Origin: Gammaproteobacteria bacterium
Lineage (GTDB): Bacteria > Pseudomonadota > Gammaproteobacteria > HK1
Reading direction: 5' to 3'
Length of the DNA: 64,000 nucleotides
NCBI GenBank assembly: GCA_021773795.1
Contig: JAJFJT010000014.1
Coordinates: 1-64,000 of the forward strand
The translations under genes were made by a program, and so were the position numbers. Under the pieces are notes generated by a model. That model did no database searches and was not told the origin of the DNA. It saw only the letters and a program-made list of their open reading frames with translations. Below are positions 21,997-30,941 of this stretch, in pieces (position 1 is the stretch's first letter; every line of letters begins with the position of its first letter).

Positions 21997-22698
21997 TTAT
22001 GTCGCGGCCGCTTTCCGACGACCCAGGCCGAGCCCCAACAAACCCAGGGAGAATAACAACAGCGTAGCCGGCTCCGGCGCGGACGCGTCCTCGACATCAC
22101 CGGAGCGAACAGCCCACGCGAAGAAGTTGCCGTTCAGGCCCGCCGTGCCCTGGACACCAACGTTGAAGAAGAAGTCCCACGCGCTGGAAGAACCGGGCGC
22201 GAACTCCGTACCGGACCAGTAGTTGTTGGACTGGACGTTGGAGAACTTATCTAAATCCGGATCCAAACTGCTCAAGATGGAAGAACCCGCCGTACCACCC
22301 AGTTCGTTATAAAACAGGTGGCCCATTTCACTGCCCGTGCAATTGTAACCTCGTGAATCGGCCCTTGGCACACCATCAAGGTCGGTACACCCCGAATCCG
22401 GAACCACAGTAGTTGGCAAACGCCAGTCACTATAACCAAGGTAGCCCGTGCCGCCATCGGCATTCATCCCGGCTATCCAGGCGTTGGCATTGCCCCAGGT
22501 CATTCTGCCGGTGGTAGTGAGGGACAAACCAAACTGGTTCGTAAGGGCAAGGTTCGCATCCGACAGCCAGGTGATATTCAAATCCTCGTCGTAAACCGCC
22601 TGTCCGCCTAGTCGCGATATTAAGGCAGCATTACCGAGGCCGGAGTAGAGAACTCCAAGGCTGAGGGTGAGGGTGAGGGCTAATGTGAGGGCTTTCAT
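21997..22698 (-). CDS. DUF1566 (Lcl-type) PEP-CTERM exported protein
   Basis: The 233-residue protein has a signal peptide (KALTLALTLTLSLGVLYSG, then NAA), a DUF1566/Lcl domain seen as ITWLSDANLA, YSDWRLPT and SNNYWSGTEF, and a C-terminal sorting signal PEPATLLLFSLGLLGLGLGR, with a PEP motif, hydrophobic helix and basic end. The last would be cut by an exosortase, which is not in the window. The ATG at 22698 follows the ribosome site GGAAG; a longer frame to 22764 lacks one. The fold is C-type-lectin-like, suggesting surface binding. Confidence 0.85.
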   Translation of the reverse strand: MKALTLALTLTLSLGVLYSGLGNAALISRLGGQAVYDEDLNITWLSDANLALTNQFGLSLTTTGRMTWGNANAWIAGMNADGGTGYLGYSDWRLPTTVVPDSGCTDLDGVPRADSRGYNCTGSEMGHLFYNELGGTAGSSILSSLDPDLDKFSNVQSNNYWSGTEFAPGSSSAWDFFFNVGVQGTAGLNGNFFAWAVRSGDVEDASAPEPATLLLFSLGLLGLGLGRRKAAAT

Positions 22699-23079
22699 GA
22701 TGTCTTCCTTGTTCGTCCGTGGGTATTGCCACCGGCTTATCACGCGGCACCGGGGGATAACCATACAAATTCCATGCCTATTCTATAAACCGGCTTTATT
22801 TCAATGCTTTAGAAAGCAAGCGCAGGCGCAGGCGCAGGCGCAGGCGAGAAAGTGTAAAAAATTCTGACGGGTTTGGAGCGTTTTTGGGCGGGATGGAGAT
22901 GGGATAACCGTGGCTTTTATGGGGTTTTAAATAAGATACTGGTGATTCAATCGCTTAGATGACAAGCCTCAAAGCAAAAAATCCTGACAAAGCGGCGTTT
23001 TTTTTGGGGATAGTAGGGCGGACCGTGTCCGCCGTTCAACGAGGATCAGAGTCAAGGTTTGCGGCGGGCACAGCCCACC
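22699..23079. other. Non-coding stretch upstream of the PEP-CTERM gene with simple repeats
   Basis: No gene is supported. The stretch holds four tandem copies of GCAGGC at 22822-22845 within a low-complexity run, a poly-T patch near 23000 and the left arm of an inverted palindrome pair. Base composition varies strongly, from AT-rich around 22850-22990 to GC-rich in the repeats, as in a patched-together intergenic region. Confidence 0.6.
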
Positions 23080-23083
23080 CTAC
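23013..23083. repeat. Inverted pair of GTAGGGCGG-type palindromes
   Basis: GTAGGGCGGACCGTGTCCGC (23013-23032) and its inverted relative GCGGGCACAGCCCACCCTAC (23064-23083) face each other across about 30 bp. They belong to the same family as the copies at 21684 and 21812. The right arm contains the stop codon of the small secreted ORF on the minus strand. Confidence 0.65.
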
Positions 23084-23256
23084 GGGCCGAATCCAGAGAA
23101 ATCCGCGAGAATCTGAGAATCAAGGGTATTAAACAGGATATGCTGTAAAGGTACGCTGTACCAGGACATATCAAGTGCTGGAATCTCCCCGGCATTTGGT
23201 GACTGCATGGCCCCAAGGCCAAGCCATAGCAGCAACCACCATCGGTAAGGCGTCAT
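23080..23256 (-). CDS. Small secreted hypothetical protein (58 aa), possibly truncated
   Basis: The ATG at 23256 is preceded by a strong ribosome site GGGAG at 7-nt spacing. The product begins with a clear signal peptide (MTPYRWWLLLWLGLGAMQ, then SPNAGE) and continues IPALDMSWYSVPLQHILF to a stop. The stop TAG lies inside the GTAGGGCGG palindrome, so an originally longer gene may have been cut by the repeat. I do not recognise the mature part. Confidence 0.45.
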   Translation of the reverse strand: MTPYRWWLLLWLGLGAMQSPNAGEIPALDMSWYSVPLQHILFNTLDSQILADFSGFGP

Positions 23257-23458
23257 AGATTTCTCCCATCACCACAAATGCCGAGCGACAACTTCCTCAT
23301 AGGCCCGCCCCCCAGCGGGAAGTTCCCCAATAAACCGGGCTGCAAACGCTGTTATACTCGCGCGCAGTGCCGCCATTCAGGTGGCAACTTTGAGGCAGGG
23401 AGTTGCAGAAAAACCGGGGTGTATAACTAGAATAAACAGATCTGATAAAGGGGATAGC

Positions 23459-23722
23459 ATGTTTAAGCGACCAAAAATTACGATTGCCCTGGATGCCTTT
23501 GGTGGCATCGCCATTTTCGCTGCAGTAGTCTTTTTGGGTATTTCGTTTTATCTAGAAAACGAAATCGGCAGGGCCTTTGCACTCGGTGCCTTTTTCTCCG
23601 GCATTATCGGTTCAATCCTGCTGCTGGGCTTCGCCAAAGTAATCCAGCTACTTGACACCATTCGGCTACAAACAGAACAAACCCTGGAAAAATCCGACAA
23701 TGCCGAAAGGGAAGATGACTAA
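23459..23722 (+). CDS. Small two-helix membrane protein, hypothetical
   Basis: The 87-residue product has two hydrophobic segments (ALDAFGGIAIFAAVVFLGIS and LGAFFSGIIGSILLLGFAKV) and a charged, probably cytoplasmic C-terminal helix (DTIRLQTEQTLEKSDNAER). AAGGGG gives a good ribosome site for the ATG at 23459. The frame is open further upstream to 23381 but without signals. No family is recognised. It precedes the TPR and L,D-transpeptidase genes on the same strand. Confidence 0.6.
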   Translation: MFKRPKITIALDAFGGIAIFAAVVFLGISFYLENEIGRAFALGAFFSGIIGSILLLGFAKVIQLLDTIRLQTEQTLEKSDNAEREDD

Positions 23723-23813
23723 GGCAACTCAACAACGCCCGTCTGAATACTTTTCCCCTAATCACCAGCCTTTGCGCCCTTTCCGAAGTGCGGCAGGGGT
23801 AATGGAAATCCCC

Positions 23814-24728
23814 ATGCGTTATCTGCTTCTTATATTCAGCCTGTTTTTCACCCTCGCGACCGCTGCCAGCGAAAATCCCCTGGCCAGCGTACGAGCCCTA
23901 GTGGATAACGGCCAGTACAAGGCAGCAGCAAGTCAACTGGAAAGCCACCTCAAACAGCAGCCAAATGACCCGCAGGGGCGTTTTCTGCAAGGCGTGGTCC
24001 TGGCCGAACAGGGTAAGACCTCACAGGCCATCGAAATCTTTAGCGCCCTGACCAAGGAATATCCCGAGCTCCCGGAACCGCATAACAATCTGGCAGTGCT
24101 GTTCGCAGCTCAGGGGGATTATGTACGTGCTCGGGACGCCCTGCTGGTATCTATAAACACCCATCCCAGCTATGCCACCGCCCATGAAAATCTTGGCGAT
24201 ATCTATGCCCGTATGGCAGGCATGGCCTATGACAAGGCACTGCACCTGGATCGAAAGAACAAAACCGCAAAGGCAAAACTGGGTTTGGTGCGAAACCTGT
24301 TCTCCAGCCCCAGCCCCATGCCAAGCAGCACAGCAATTGTAGCTGCAGCGAAACCCACTAAGATAGCGCCCCCCCCGGCAGCCGACACAGAAAAACTAAT
24401 GGCGGCAGTCCAAGCTTGGGCCACGGCCTGGTCCCAGCGAGACGTAGACGCCTATCTTGGCTTTTACAGTGCTCATTTCAAACCGGCCAATGGCCGCTCC
24501 CGTCGCACTTGGAAGAAACAGCGAGCACGGCGATTGCGGGCACCGGCCTTTATTGAAATCAAAGTCCGTCAGCTGCAGGCCACGCTCAATGCTAGCGGCG
24601 AAGCAGAGGTCCGTTTCGTCCAGGAATACCACTCCGATAGTTATCATGACCGCATTTGGAAGATACTGAATCTGGTCCGTGAGGGTGATCGTTGGCTCAT
24701 TTCTGGCGAATACACCAAGCCCCGGTGA
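23814..24728 (+). CDS. Exported TPR protein with SnoaL/Cds6-like C-terminal domain
   Basis: The roughly 304-residue product has a signal peptide (MRYLLLIFSLFFTLATAAS), three or four TPR units (ALVDNGQYKAAASQLESHLK; GRFLQGVVLAEQGKTSQAIE; PHNNLAVLFAAQGDYVRARD), a Pro/Ala linker, and a C-terminal domain starting VQAWATAWSQRDVDAYLGFY, the NTF2/SnoaL-like fold that accompanies L,D-transpeptidases. I chose the ATG at 23814 with GGAAA 5 nt upstream; 23802 is an alternative. The next gene begins inside its stop, so both are one unit, likely acting on the envelope. Confidence 0.75.
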   Translation: MRYLLLIFSLFFTLATAASENPLASVRALVDNGQYKAAASQLESHLKQQPNDPQGRFLQGVVLAEQGKTSQAIEIFSALTKEYPELPEPHNNLAVLFAAQGDYVRARDALLVSINTHPSYATAHENLGDIYARMAGMAYDKALHLDRKNKTAKAKLGLVRNLFSSPSPMPSSTAIVAAAKPTKIAPPPAADTEKLMAAVQAWATAWSQRDVDAYLGFYSAHFKPANGRSRRTWKKQRARRLRAPAFIEIKVRQLQATLNASGEAEVRFVQEYHSDSYHDRIWKILNLVREGDRWLISGEYTKPR

Positions 24729-25930
24729 GTAGCAGAACCCGATCTGTGCGCCTTCTTAACCCGCTACCAACCCTGCTGGCATGCCTGCTACCCCTCGCGG
24801 TCTCTGCCGAAGCGCCGACCACCGGCAGTCACGCGGATGAGGAGCTGCTCATCTCCACCTTCAACGAGGTTGGAGACAGTCGTATCGACCATGCCCTTGG
24901 CCATATCGAAACCCTGGTGCAGCGCAATCCTAAATTCCGCCTGGCACAACTGGTATACGCCGATCTGCTGCTGGCCAAGGCGGGGCCGATCCACGATCTG
25001 GGAAATATTTCCCAGGCATCCGGTGAACAGATTTCCAACCTTCGTGCCGAGGCCCGGATACGCCTGAAACATCACCGCTTCCAGCCACCCCCCGGGACAC
25101 TGCCTGAGGCCCTGTGGCAACTTGCGGAGGATCTCCCTCGGGTACTGATGGTGGATGTAGCAAGTGCGCGCCTGTTTCTGTTCGAGCGCCGTGACGGCAG
25201 GCTCCGTCTGGTGGAGGATTTTTATGCCACCATTGGCAAGAATGGTATGCATAAGCTCCGTGAAGGTGATCGCAAAACACCCATTGGCGTCTATTTCGTC
25301 AATGGCCGGATTGACGGCGATCAGCTACCGGATCGCTATGGGGCTGGTGCTTTCCCGGTGAACTATCCGAACGAGTGGGATCGCTTGCAGGCGCGTACCG
25401 GCTCTGGCATCTGGCTGCACGGCGTCCCCTCCAATACCTTTAGTCGCGCCCCACGGGCCAGTGACGGCTGTGTCGCCATTGCCAATGAGGATCTCAAATC
25501 CCTCTGGGGTCTCCCACATATGGGACAAACCCCGATGCTCATCAGCCCGGCTATCAAGTGGCAAAAACCAGCATTCATTGAGACCAAAAAAGCAGGCTTT
25601 GTTGCCGCCCTGGAACGCTGGCGGCAGGACTGGCAAAGCCGGAGTTTAAACGCGTATGCGGATCACTACTCCCGCAGTTTCCGCAGCGGCAAGCTTGATT
25701 ATCAAGGCTGGGTGGCCCACAAGACACGGGTGAACAGCAGCAAACGCTTTATCGAGGTCGATCTTTCCAAGCTCAGCATCTTTGCCTATCCGGGGGAGTC
25801 TAATCTGCTGGTGGTTAATTTTGAGCAGGACTACCGCAGTGACAACTACCGTGGTCAGATGCGCAAGCGCCAATACTGGCGACTGGAAGCAGATGGGGTG
25901 TGGCGCATCATCTACGAAGGCAAGGTGTAG
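24725..25930 (+). CDS. L,D-transpeptidase (YkuD domain) with SnoaL/Cds6-like C-terminal domain
   Basis: The protein has about 401 residues. A signal peptide (LPTLLACLLPLAVSAEA) leads to a YkuD domain with VLMVDVASARLFLFE and the active site SGIWLHGVPSNTF followed by RAPRASDGCVAI, where HG and SxGC carry the catalytic His and Cys. The C-terminus (ALERWRQDWQSRSLNAYADH onward) resembles that of the upstream TPR protein. I start at GTG 24725, whose GTGA overlaps the previous stop. It probably cross-links or anchors peptidoglycan in the periplasm. A MITE-like copy begins at its stop codon. Confidence 0.88.
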   Translation: MSSRTRSVRLLNPLPTLLACLLPLAVSAEAPTTGSHADEELLISTFNEVGDSRIDHALGHIETLVQRNPKFRLAQLVYADLLLAKAGPIHDLGNISQASGEQISNLRAEARIRLKHHRFQPPPGTLPEALWQLAEDLPRVLMVDVASARLFLFERRDGRLRLVEDFYATIGKNGMHKLREGDRKTPIGVYFVNGRIDGDQLPDRYGAGAFPVNYPNEWDRLQARTGSGIWLHGVPSNTFSRAPRASDGCVAIANEDLKSLWGLPHMGQTPMLISPAIKWQKPAFIETKKAGFVAALERWRQDWQSRSLNAYADHYSRSFRSGKLDYQGWVAHKTRVNSSKRFIEVDLSKLSIFAYPGESNLLVVNFEQDYRSDNYRGQMRKRQYWRLEADGVWRIIYEGKV

Positions 25931-26069
25931 GGCACCTCTAAAAACACACTATCGTCGCAATACGGCGTTTCTCGCAAAAATGTTTCGCTTACCTATCAAA
26001 CATAGGCTGCGCTCAACTTTTTTACTCTTGCCTTGTCTTGCCTGGAAACTTGAATTTTTAGAGGCAGCC
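25930..26069 (-). repeat. MITE-like element, copy B
   Basis: This ~140-bp copy opens with GGGCACCTCTAAAAACACAC, directly at the transpeptidase stop, and ends TTGAATTTTTAGAGGCAGCC. Internally CCTATCAAACATAGG is a perfect 5-bp hairpin flanked by A-rich and T-rich tracts. Orientation is opposite to copies A and D. It lies between convergent genes, where the structured transcript could stop transcription. Confidence 0.85.
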
Positions 26070-26105
26070 TGTAGTCACCAAGCCCCCTTAAATTGCCACC
26101 AACTC

Positions 26106-26975
26106 TCAAGGCACTAGCGAGGCACGCCGAAGTTCCCGCTCGGGAAAGCGCTTGAACAACCAGCCTACCGCATCCCCCCAAATACGCCGCACCTGCCGCG
26201 GCTTGGGCATGATCCCCGCATAGGGCAACTCCACCGTCACCACCGGCAACTGCCCCTGGACCCCGGCATAGTTCCCCAGCGACCCCGGATAGATCCCCAG
26301 TAGTTTCAAATACAGGCTGCCCAGTCGCTTGGGTGCCTGTGGTGGACCATCAAAATCAATGATTCCATAGGGAGCGTGAATCGCCAGCACCGCATCGGGC
26401 GCAAAGTCACGAATCTCCTGCGCCAGCCAACGGCTCTCCGGCTCACTCAAGGATCGGGGCCCGGGATAGCGGCGGGGATTGCGTCCGGTACGCCGCCAGT
26501 AACGTGCACTTTCCGCATGCCAGTCCGGAGTCGGAAAGTTTCGGTTCAAATCCACCCCGTTGGCGTTGACCCGCTGCGATTTTCGCCGTAACAAGCCATC
26601 GGGATTCATTAGCGGCGCCACCCGCCAGTGGAAGCGTCCACTGTGATGGCGTTCAAGGATTCGCAACCACTTGAAGACGATGCTCACCGAGGCATATTCG
26701 TCACCGTGAATTCCACCCACCACCAACACTCGAGCCAGCGGCTGGCGCCCTGCTAGCGGCGCAAATTCACGTACCAGGATGGGGGTTCCCTGCACCGAGG
26801 ATGCACCGCTGGCTTGCAGCCCCCGCGCCAGGCACTCCCGCAAACCGACGCTCGCCAGCTTGCGCGCAATACGGCTACAGGTTTCGCGCACCGGATCCGC
26901 GGCCGGGGTCGCAGCTATCGGCCCACACAAAACCAGCAAGACCAGCAGTAGCGCAGGATTTATTGCTGGAATCAC
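26106..26975 (-). CDS. M14 zinc carboxypeptidase, MpaA-like (murein peptide amidase family)
   Basis: The roughly 289-residue protein has a hydrophobic N-terminal signal ([20 protein letters not shown]) and the M14 core: [12 protein letters not shown] (first zinc His and Glu), [19 protein letters not shown] (third zinc His) and VTVELPYAG (catalytic Glu). Family members release meso-diaminopimelate from murein tripeptides. Unlike cytoplasmic E. coli MpaA this one appears exported. The GTG at 26975 overlaps the ubiA stop by 4 bp (GTGA), which favours this start over the longer frame. Confidence 0.82.
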   Translation of the reverse strand: MIPAINPALLLVLLVLCGPIAATPAADPVRETCSRIARKLASVGLRECLARGLQASGASSVQGTPILVREFAPLAGRQPLARVLVVGGIHGDEYASVSIVFKWLRILERHHSGRFHWRVAPLMNPDGLLRRKSQRVNANGVDLNRNFPTPDWHAESARYWRRTGRNPRRYPGPRSLSEPESRWLAQEIRDFAPDAVLAIHAPYGIIDFDGPPQAPKRLGSLYLKLLGIYPGSLGNYAGVQGQLPVVTVELPYAGIMPKPRQVRRIWGDAVGWLFKRFPERELRRASLVP

Positions 26976-27841
26976 AGCCAGTAGTGGAGCAACAGGCCAA
27001 AAAAGACCGCTGCACCGAAATAATTGTTGTTGAGAAAGGCACGAAAGCAAGCAGCCGGAACGCGCTCACGAATCAAATATTGCTGGTAAATAAACAGGCC
27101 AGCGCCGACCCCAAGACTGGCACCGAACCACCCTCCGAGGGTCGCCCGCTGGGCCACCAGCAGCAGGGCACACAACACCATTAACTGCAGCACACCAATG
27201 ATCACCCGGTCAGCATCACCGAAAAGAATCGCAGTGGATTTAACCCCGATACGGATATCGTCCTCCCGGTCTACCATCGCGTACAAGGTATCGTAGGCTA
27301 TCGCCCACACCACCACCGTAATCCATAGCAACCAGGCCACTACCGGCACTGTGCCGGTCTGGGCGGCGAAGGCCATGGGCACCGCCCAACCAAAAGCCAT
27401 GCCCAAATGCGCCTGGGGCAGATAAGTGTAGCGCTTGGCGAAGGGATAACTGGCCGCCAGCACCACCGCTACCAGCGATAGCAACACGGTCAATCCGTTC
27501 ATCAGCAGCACCAGGCCAAAGGCCAACAGGCAGAGCACCGCAAACAGCAGCAACGCCTCCCGCCCAGACACCTGCCCCGAGGCCAGTGGCCGGTTGCGGG
27601 TACGCTCCACATGGGGGTCGATATCCCGATCTGCCCAGTCATTGATTACACAACCGGCGGAACGCATGAGAATAACGCCCAGCACAAATACCGTGCAGAC
27701 TCCCACATCCGGTCGCCCCTCGCCGGCGATCCACAACGCCCACAGGGTAGGCCACAGGAGTAGCAAGATGCCGATGGGCCGGTCGAGACGCATCAGCAAG
27801 GCATATTGCTGTATGCGTTCTTGCAGCGGCGCCCAATCCAT
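26972..27841 (-). CDS. ubiA: 4-hydroxybenzoate octaprenyltransferase
   Basis: The 289-residue membrane enzyme prenylates 4-hydroxybenzoate in ubiquinone synthesis. The two Asp-rich motifs are visible: [15 protein letters not shown] (about 75-89) and [20 protein letters not shown]. About eight or nine membrane segments follow the usual pattern. The ATG at 27841 overlaps the ubiC stop (ATGA). ubiC-ubiA is the conserved gene pair for the first two committed steps. Confidence 0.95.
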   Translation of the reverse strand: MDWAPLQERIQQYALLMRLDRPIGILLLLWPTLWALWIAGEGRPDVGVCTVFVLGVILMRSAGCVINDWADRDIDPHVERTRNRPLASGQVSGREALLLFAVLCLLAFGLVLLMNGLTVLLSLVAVVLAASYPFAKRYTYLPQAHLGMAFGWAVPMAFAAQTGTVPVVAWLLWITVVVWAIAYDTLYAMVDREDDIRIGVKSTAILFGDADRVIIGVLQLMVLCALLLVAQRATLGGWFGASLGVGAGLFIYQQYLIRERVPAACFRAFLNNNYFGAAVFFGLLLHYWL

Positions 27842-28404
27842 CACCGCCCCTTGGCTCCCTCGATCAACCCGAGTTGCGGCAGAAATACCTCGTGTACCAG
27901 CAACGGCTGGTGACGACGACGGAATACCGAACGGCGCCCCCATAACAATCCTGGCGAGTTATCCAGATGGTGGGTAGCCTGCCCAAAGAGTCGGTGACTG
28001 CGGCGCAAGCGGGCATACTGAATCTCGCTACGACGGTAGGAGCGATCGCTAAACAGCAAACTGCCCAGGGAACGGCTGCCCAGATGCCCGAGGCGCCTGC
28101 CGCTACCACGCAGGCTAGACTCAGGAATCACGCTACGCGCAAATATCAGCGCCTGCTCACCACAACACAGCAGCACCCGCCGCACCAGCGCACGCTCACC
28201 AGATCCCATGGTCAGCACCGTGGCCTCATCCGCCAACGGATACTCCCAGCGCTGCCCCAGCAGTTGCACCCGTACCCCATCCTGACACAGGCCCGCCAGC
28301 CCTTGGGTCAGGGAACCTTCTTCAAACAACCAGGCACGTAGTAATGCCGGCACCGCTGGACGAACAAGGTCCTTATGTGGCAACCATCGTGGGCCTGTCT
28401 TCAT
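27841..28404 (-). CDS. ubiC: Chorismate pyruvate-lyase
   Basis: The 187-residue cytoplasmic enzyme converts chorismate to 4-hydroxybenzoate and pyruvate for ubiquinone synthesis. Family features include [12 protein letters not shown] near 25-36, [20 protein letters not shown] with the substrate-binding Arg, and LGSLLFSD near 112-119. It overlaps ubiA by one codon and starts 15 bp after recG, all in one minus-strand run. Confidence 0.9.
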   Translation of the reverse strand: MKTGPRWLPHKDLVRPAVPALLRAWLFEEGSLTQGLAGLCQDGVRVQLLGQRWEYPLADEATVLTMGSGERALVRRVLLCCGEQALIFARSVIPESSLRGSGRRLGHLGSRSLGSLLFSDRSYRRSEIQYARLRRSHRLFGQATHHLDNSPGLLWGRRSVFRRRHQPLLVHEVFLPQLGLIEGAKGR

Positions 28405-28419
28405 GGGATTTTCAAGCAG

Positions 28420-30525
28420 TTACACATCCGCATAGTGTACCCCGCCACTCACCCAGCGACGGACCAGCAGCGGCACCTGCTCAGGCCATTGCTGAAGCAT
28501 TTCCTCCGCCACTGCTTCCACCTGCGGAAACAGTGCCTGGTCACGCATGATGTCGGCAATCCGAAATTGCATGGCACCGGTTTGGCGGGTCCCTAATACC
28601 TCGCCGGGACCGCGCAATTCAAGATCGCGCCGGGCAATTTCAAAGCCATCGTTGCTGGCACGCAGCACCTGCAAACGGGAGCGTGCATTGGCAGACAAGG
28701 GACTTCGATAAAGCAGCACGCAGCCACTCTGACGCTCGCCGCGTCCCACCCGCCCGCGCAACTGGTGTAGTTGGGCCAGACCCAAGCGCTCGGCATTATC
28801 GACAATCATCAGGCTCGCATTGGGTACATCCACGCCCACCTCGATGACCGTGGTCGCCACCAGCAGATCGATATCCCCGGCCTTGAAAGCGGCCATGGTG
28901 TAATCCCGCTCGGACTTTTTCATGCGTCCATGGACCAGACCGATACGCACTTCGGGCAAGGCCTCGGTAAGCGTCTCGGCGGTAGCTGCGGCGGCACGAC
29001 ACTGCAGCGCCTCAGACTCATCAATCAGCGGGCACACCCAATAGGCCTGCTGTCCGGCGGCACAAGCACGAGCGATCCGTTCAATCACCTCCTCACGACG
29101 ACGATCGGACACGATAGCGGTCTCTATGGGCTGGCGTCCTGGCGGTAGTTCATCAATTGTTGAGGTATCCAGATCCGCATAGGCGGCCATGGCCAGCGTG
29201 CGGGGAATGGGGGTGGCGGTCATCACCATCTGGTGCGGCCGGACGCCCTCACTAACCCCCTTGTTGCGCAGGGCGAGACGCTGATGTACACCAAAGCGAT
29301 GCTGCTCATCCACCACCACAAGCCCGAGGCGCGCAAAGCTGACATCTTCCTGAAATACCGCATGCGTGCCCACCAGCAACTGCGCCTCGCCACCGGAGAT
29401 AGCCGCCAGGGTCTCTCGCCGCGCCTTGGCTTTGAGTTTTCCGGTTAGCCACGCGCATTCGATGGCAAGCGGCTGGAACCAAGCCTGAAAACAGTTGAAA
29501 TGCTGCTCTGCCAGCAATTCCGTAGGTGCCATGATCGTCACCTGAAAGCCAGCCTCGATGGCCTGGAGTGCGGCCAAGGCGGCGACCACGGTCTTACCCG
29601 ACCCCACATCACCCTGCACCAGACGGTGCATGGGATGCTCAGCGGCAAGATCCTGTGCCAGCTCCGCCGCCACCCGCTGCTGGGCGTGGGTGAGGGAGAA
29701 TTTAAGTTGCTGCAGAAACGGCTGGCTTAAGTGCCCCGTTGGCGTCAGGGCCGGCGCCAGACTATCGGTAAAACGCCGGCGCAATAGGCGCAGGCTCAGA
29801 TGGTGAGCGAGCAATTCCTCAAATACCAGACGTCGACGGGGCGGATAGTCTGGGCGCCCAAGGACATCCAAAGACAGGCCCGGGGAGGGGCAATGGAGAC
29901 TACGTAGCACCTCATCCAGGGGCGGAAAATCGAGCTTTATACGCACCGGAGCGGGCAGATAGTCGTCCAACCCATCGCCACCTGCGAGTAGCTCCAGAGC
30001 AGCGAGATTCAATTTGCGCAACCGCAACTGCCCCAAGCCCTCGGTAGTAGGGTAAATCGGCGTCAGACTCTGTTCCAGCAATGGCTCTTCGTCGGGATCC
30101 AGCAACTGATACTCAGGATGGACCATTTCCATGCCGGCGGGACCGGCGCGTACTTCACCAAAACAGAGTATCCGGCAGCCGGCGGCTAGCGCCCGCTGCT
30201 GTGCACCACCAAAATGAAAAAAACGCAGGGTGAGCTTGCCAGTACCATCGCTCACCAGGCACAGCAGGGAACGACGACGTCCGTAACGAATCTGCGCGAG
30301 ACCGATTTCACCCACAATAACCGCCTGGGTGCCCGACTGCAGAGCACCGATGGCGCTGAGCCGGGTGCGATCCTGATAGCGCTGGGGCAGGTGAAAGAGC
30401 AGGTCCTGAACACTAATGATTCCAAGCCGCTCGAGGCGCTCGGCAAGGCGTGCTCCCACTCCCTTTAGTTCGGTAACCAGACGGCTATCCAGAGCAGGGA
30501 CGGAATGAGATGAACTAGTCGTCAA
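28420..30525 (-). CDS. recG: ATP-dependent DNA helicase RecG
   Basis: The 701-residue helicase regresses stalled forks. The N-terminal wedge domain ([20 protein letters not shown] onward) is followed by the SF2 motor: [33 protein letters not shown] (DEQH box), [11 protein letters not shown] and [19 protein letters not shown]. The start codon appears to be TTG at 30525, overlapping the end of ridA by 11 bp; no ATG or GTG fits the family N-terminus, so translation may depend on ridA. Confidence 0.95.
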   Translation of the reverse strand: MTTSSSHSVPALDSRLVTELKGVGARLAERLERLGIISVQDLLFHLPQRYQDRTRLSAIGALQSGTQAVIVGEIGLAQIRYGRRRSLLCLVSDGTGKLTLRFFHFGGAQQRALAAGCRILCFGEVRAGPAGMEMVHPEYQLLDPDEEPLLEQSLTPIYPTTEGLGQLRLRKLNLAALELLAGGDGLDDYLPAPVRIKLDFPPLDEVLRSLHCPSPGLSLDVLGRPDYPPRRRLVFEELLAHHLSLRLLRRRFTDSLAPALTPTGHLSQPFLQQLKFSLTHAQQRVAAELAQDLAAEHPMHRLVQGDVGSGKTVVAALAALQAIEAGFQVTIMAPTELLAEQHFNCFQAWFQPLAIECAWLTGKLKAKARRETLAAISGGEAQLLVGTHAVFQEDVSFARLGLVVVDEQHRFGVHQRLALRNKGVSEGVRPHQMVMTATPIPRTLAMAAYADLDTSTIDELPPGRQPIETAIVSDRRREEVIERIARACAAGQQAYWVCPLIDESEALQCRAAAATAETLTEALPEVRIGLVHGRMKKSERDYTMAAFKAGDIDLLVATTVIEVGVDVPNASLMIVDNAERLGLAQLHQLRGRVGRGERQSGCVLLYRSPLSANARSRLQVLRASNDGFEIARRDLELRGPGEVLGTRQTGAMQFRIADIMRDQALFPQVEAVAEEMLQQWPEQVPLLVRRWVSGGVHYADV

Positions 30526-30898
30526 GCACCATCACCGCATCCATTTCCACCCCCACACCCTTGGGCAGGGCAGCCACGCCTACGGCAGCCCGGGCCGGAT
30601 AGGGTGGCTGAAAATATTCCGCCATCACCTCATTGACCACCGGAAAATCAGCCAGGCTGGTGAGGTAGACATTGAGTTTGACGATATCGCTCAACTGCCC
30701 GCCCGCCGCCTCGGCCACAGCTGCCAGATTGCGGAACACCTGATGGATATGTTCCCGGATACCGCCTGGAACTATCTCCATAGTCTCCACCTGCAACGGA
30801 ATCTGACCCGAAAGATAAACCGTATCGCCAACCCGTACCGCCTGGGAATAAGTGCCAATGGCCTGGGGTGCCTGCTGAGTTTCAATGATTTTTTTCAT
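30515..30898 (-). CDS. ridA: RidA family 2-iminopropanoate/2-iminobutanoate deaminase
   Basis: The 127-residue trimeric enzyme hydrolyses reactive enamines/imines released by PLP enzymes. The family core is evident: [27 protein letters not shown] and the catalytic Arg in [20 protein letters not shown] (read here as [15 protein letters not shown]). I start at the ATG at 30898 rather than the longer frame to 31141, which would overlap spoT out of frame. It sits between spoT and recG, a common gammaproteobacterial arrangement. Confidence 0.93.
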   Translation of the reverse strand: MKKIIETQQAPQAIGTYSQAVRVGDTVYLSGQIPLQVETMEIVPGGIREHIHQVFRNLAAVAEAAGGQLSDIVKLNVYLTSLADFPVVNEVMAEYFQPPYPARAAVGVAALPKGVGVEMDAVMVLDD

Positions 30899-30941
30899 GT
30901 GGTGTCCGAATATGGCTGAATTAATTATTCCCTGGCACCTG

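Noticed and set aside
22822-22845. Four tandem GCAGGC hexamers as a possible CRISPR or operator array
   Set aside because: Units are contiguous and too short, with no spacers; a simple slippage repeat explains them.
21592-23458. A complete diversity-generating retroelement
   Set aside because: No reverse transcriptase frame, template repeat or full avd is present; only a 22-codon Avd-like stump is supported.
26543-26553. GGTTCAAATCC resembling a tRNA T-arm
   Set aside because: It lies in the conserved NRNFP-coding part of the carboxypeptidase gene, and no acceptor or anticodon stems can be placed around it.
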